Positions 6,632 through 8,081 of a DNA stretch of 8,081 nt are shown here, piece after piece. The translations under genes and the position numbers were made by a program. Position 1 is the stretch's first letter; every line of letters starts with the position of its first letter. This stretch comes from Promethearchaeota archaeon. Its GTDB lineage: Archaea; Asgardarchaeota; Lokiarchaeia; Sigynarchaeales; SOKP01. The notes below the pieces were generated by a model that did no database searches, was not told the origin of the DNA, and saw nothing but the letters and a program-made list of their open reading frames with translations. Location of the stretch: NCBI GenBank assembly GCA_014729315.1, contig WJKD01000443.1, forward strand, positions 1 to 8,081, read 5' to 3'.

Positions 6632-7483
6632 ATGAAAAAAGTTTCTGTAATCTTGTTATGCGCAGGAGAAGGAAAACGATTACAATCTTATTCTTCTCTT
6701 CACCCAAAACCTCTCGTTAGAATTAAAGCCCTCGGAAATACCCCTATTCTTCAAAATAATTTGGAGCTACTTCTCGGATTTGAAGTTAATACAATTTTTA
6801 TAGTAAGAGGACATTTAGGTGATCTTATTGAGTCTTTTCTAATTGAAAATCCCAACTTTACAAAATACATCGGAGATAAGATAAAAATTGTGGATGCGGG
6901 GTTGGAATATAAAAAGGGCCCATTGTACTCTTTTTTGTCAGTATACAAGCAAAATTTTCTTAATCCAAATGAATTTTATTTAATCCTCCCGGGAGATACT
7001 CTTTTTGAAAATCAATTGTTAAAGGAAGTTTTTTCCTACATTGAAAAAGTATTAACTCCCGTCCAAAATACATGCGTAGTCTTCTTTCAAAAAACTATGT
7101 TAAAACAATTTGAATATCTTAAACTCTCGAAAGTCATTTCCACAATTGCTTTGATTGAAAATCAAAATTCAACATATGTAAATAAGTTTGAAAAGCTTAA
7201 AATAAGCGATATTTCTGAAAACAAAGAATTTAACCTCCAAATTCCAATTATTGCCTTATCATACGATTATGTAAAGAAAATCTCTTTACATGAAAAAGAA
7301 TTAGAAGCAACTACTATTATAGAGGTATTAAATTATTTGCTCTCAAAAGAAATCCCAATTACAGCAAACCAGATCATTTCACAATATCATTTCTTTGATA
7401 TCGATAGGGAAATTAATTTAGATTATATTGAAAAACTAGTAAAAAAAAAAGGGAACAATAGCAAACTCCGAAAGTCTATTTGA
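6632..7483 (+). CDS. Nucleotidyltransferase of the sugar-phosphate type (substrate unknown)
   Basis: A 283-residue protein with the N-terminal fold of NTP-transferases that join a nucleotide to a phosphorylated sugar, alcohol or similar acceptor. Visible motifs are the glycine-rich NTP-binding loop LLCAGEGKRL (9-17) with Arg16, then HPKPL (24-28), a base/acceptor-side motif GPLYSF (96-101), the metal-binding aspartate in LPGDTLF (119-125, Asp122), and a C-terminal DIDRE (256-260) like the DID(T)PED of relatives. No hexapeptide repeats or acyltransferase domain follow. The acceptor cannot be told; candidates include a sugar-1-phosphate, inositol phosphate or another phospho-alcohol. A run of ten A (7441-7450) near the end encodes KKK and is a possible indel site, but it affects only the last 13 residues. 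The gene follows map by 37 bases without a clear SD, so it may be in the same transcript despite the unrelated function. Confidence 0.82.
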   Translation: MKKVSVILLCAGEGKRLQSYSSLHPKPLVRIKALGNTPILQNNLELLLGFEVNTIFIVRGHLGDLIESFLIENPNFTKYIGDKIKIVDAGLEYKKGPLYSFLSVYKQNFLNPNEFYLILPGDTLFENQLLKEVFSYIEKVLTPVQNTCVVFFQKTMLKQFEYLKLSKVISTIALIENQNSTYVNKFEKLKISDISENKEFNLQIPIIALSYDYVKKISLHEKELEATTIIEVLNYLLSKEIPITANQIISQYHFFDIDREINLDYIEKLVKKKGNNSKLRKSI

Positions 7484-7498
7484 TTTTCCAGATTGAAG

Positions 7499-7504
7499 TT
7501 TTTT
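7499..7504 (+). terminator. Oligo-T terminator after the nucleotidyltransferase gene
   Basis: A run of six T begins 16 bases after the stop codon, enough for archaeal oligo-T termination. A second possible signal follows: a CGGAA/TTCCG hairpin (7533-7537 with 7544-7548, 6-base loop) leading into a T-rich stretch at 7549-7560. Confidence 0.4.
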
Positions 7505-7588
7505 ATGCTCAAGAGAGTGAACGAGACCTTTTCGGAATGAATGTTCCGTTTTGTAATTTTATTAAATTGTATTTTTGAATTATTTTAG

Positions 7589-7739
7589 GCAGTGGAATGG
7601 AAACTTTTTAGCACAATTTGTTATTTCTATGGCGATGTTCAACGGTATTAACAGATTAAAAAAATCATAACGCTTATCTCTGTTGTATAAGATAATCCTA
7701 GTTTCCATATTCAAATTTTAGTAAATTTAACATTTTTTT
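7589..7739 (+). ncRNA. Candidate structured small RNA (speculative)
   Basis: A 9-bp perfect inverted repeat, ATGGAAACT (7597-7605) with AGTTTCCAT (7700-7708), could close a structured domain of about 110 bases. Inside are smaller stems: GATT/AATC (7654-7657 with 7663-7666) and TTATCT/AGATAA (7674-7679 with 7690-7695). A TATA-like TTATTAAA (7559-7566) sits about 26 bases before 7589, and a hairpin plus T7 lies just after the closing stem. The combination of promoter-like, closing-stem and terminator-like elements is suggestive. The sequence matches no RNA family I recognise, and short AT-rich pairings arise easily by chance. Confidence 0.2.
7713..7739 (+). terminator. Hairpin plus T7 terminator-like element
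   Basis: AAATTT (7713-7718) pairs with AAATTT (7723-7728) around a TAGT loop. Four bases later is a run of seven T (7733-7739). It lies in gene-free DNA and would end a plus-strand transcript, either the candidate small RNA or readthrough from the upstream gene. The stem is all A-T and weak; the T-run is the main evidence. Confidence 0.35.
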
Positions 7740-7760
7740 GACGAAAGCTAATTACTGCGC

Positions 7761-7804
7761 GTTCTAGAATATATATTACCTCGTTCAATAAGGTAGCAGA
7801 GAAC
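7761..7804. repeat. Nested inverted repeat (two stacked stems)
   Basis: GTTCT (7761-7765) can pair with AGAAC (7800-7804). Within it TACCT (7777-7781) can pair with AGGTA (7791-7795) around a 9-base loop containing TTCAATA. The shape recalls an arm of a structured RNA. It fails as a tRNA T-arm because the loop is too long and no partner arms are found. Confidence 0.35.
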
Positions 7805-7938
7805 TACATTCGTCCTAACAACGTCAATGTACTTTCTTAAGCAAAGGAAATATGTACTCGCTCGTATAACGGATAAAAACTTAAAATTTATGTTTTAGAT
7901 CTTATAGCGATAATTGCGAGATTTTCGAAAGATTTGGA

Positions 7939-7995
7939 TCGGTGTTATTCATAAAACACATTTTCGGAAAAAGACCGACACCGAAAATTTTATTT
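7939..7995 (+). promoter_or_regulatory. Mutually exclusive hairpins ending in a T-rich tract (attenuator-like)
   Basis: Two adjacent hairpins can form: GTGTT/AACAC (7942-7946 with 7955-7959), and ATTTTCGG/CCGAAAAT (7960-7967 with 7981-7988). The second, an 8-bp stem, runs straight into TTTTATTT (7988-7995). Alternatively TCGGTGT (7939-7945) pairs with ACACCGA (7978-7984), which uses bases from both hairpins and would break them. This either/or layout with a T tail resembles a terminator/antiterminator switch. No ligand-binding domain is recognised, and no gene follows inside the window. Confidence 0.25.
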
Positions 7996-8000
7996 AAAAA
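7991..8000 (+). promoter_or_regulatory. TATA-like box near the right edge
   Basis: TATTTAAAAA is a good match to an archaeal TATA box and would set a start near 8020, possibly for a gene beyond the window. Support is weak because the local sequence is AT-rich. Confidence 0.2.
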
Positions 8001-8081
8001 GCTAATTTGGATGTATCAGTTATTAAATTAAGTCTCTTCTAAACCAATGCATTTATTTTTTGCTATTGCTCATTTTTATCG

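Larger units (their letters stand above)
7484..8081. other. Gene-free region of about 600 bp with several inverted repeats
   Basis: No reading frame on either strand resembles a protein gene; the longest I traced is a 42-codon minus-strand ORF (7708-7580) with no recognisable sequence. I see no tRNA, rRNA, CRISPR or transposase sequence. The rest of the window has gaps under about 90 bases, so a 600-base gap is out of character. It holds the inverted repeats, T-runs and TATA-like boxes listed separately, spread over 7533-8000. It may contain small RNAs, the leader of a gene beyond the right edge, or decayed sequence. Confidence 0.6.

Noticed and set aside
7441..7450. Run of ten A as a programmed frameshift site in the nucleotidyltransferase gene.
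   Set aside because: All three frames end within a few codons to about 15 codons and the conserved domain is already complete, so no meaningful alternative product results.
7629..7670. Tiny plus-strand ORF (MAMFNGINRLKKS) in the gene-free region.
   Set aside because: Thirteen codons without a ribosome-binding site; expected by chance.
7580..7708. 42-codon minus-strand ORF starting METRIILYN.
   Set aside because: It is short, resembles no family I know, has no SD or clear promoter, and overlaps the inverted repeat.
7776..7796. Possible tRNA T-arm (TTCAAT loop).
   Set aside because: The loop is nine bases for the best stem, and the standard seven-base loop has a mismatched stem. No acceptor, D or anticodon arm could be found around it.

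Overview
The window is about 8 kb of AT-rich archaeal chromosome. The gene content is archaeal/eukaryotic in type: ribosomal protein eL38, a Pth2-type peptidyl-tRNA hydrolase, TruD, an archaeal-type AspRS and a type 2 methionine aminopeptidase. eL38 has a patchy archaeal distribution (TACK and Asgard lineages), so one of those groups is the most likely source. I cannot fix the lineage from the sequence alone. TTG starts (eL38, truD) and the near absence of clear Shine-Dalgarno sites suggest much leaderless or SD-independent initiation.

Layout: (1) 1-2584, plus strand: a compact run of eL38, a CxxC zinc-finger/KH-like protein, pth2 and truD, all concerned with the ribosome, tRNA or RNA binding. 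It ends at a hairpin plus T7 terminator. (2) 2655-4211, minus strand: a beta-class DNA methyltransferase with no restriction partner in the window. It converges on truD and diverges from aspS across an 89-bp double promoter. (3) 4301-7483, plus strand: aspS, map (MetAP2) and a sugar-phosphate-type nucleotidyltransferase. (4) 7484-8081: about 600 bp with no convincing protein gene but several inverted repeats, T-runs and TATA-like boxes. These are compatible with one or more unannotated structured RNAs or a leader region.

Functionally, most of the window is a translation neighbourhood: ribosome, tRNA charging, rescue of stalled peptidyl-tRNA, tRNA modification and N-terminal Met removal. The AspRS carries the anticodon-loop proline associated with non-discriminating enzymes, which predicts an indirect, amidotransferase-dependent route to Asn-tRNA. 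The methyltransferase is the clear outsider and the best candidate for an accessory gene. No obviously new multi-gene system is visible. The most open questions are the gene-free 3' region, the orphan methyltransferase, and unusual residues in the KH-like protein and AspRS.
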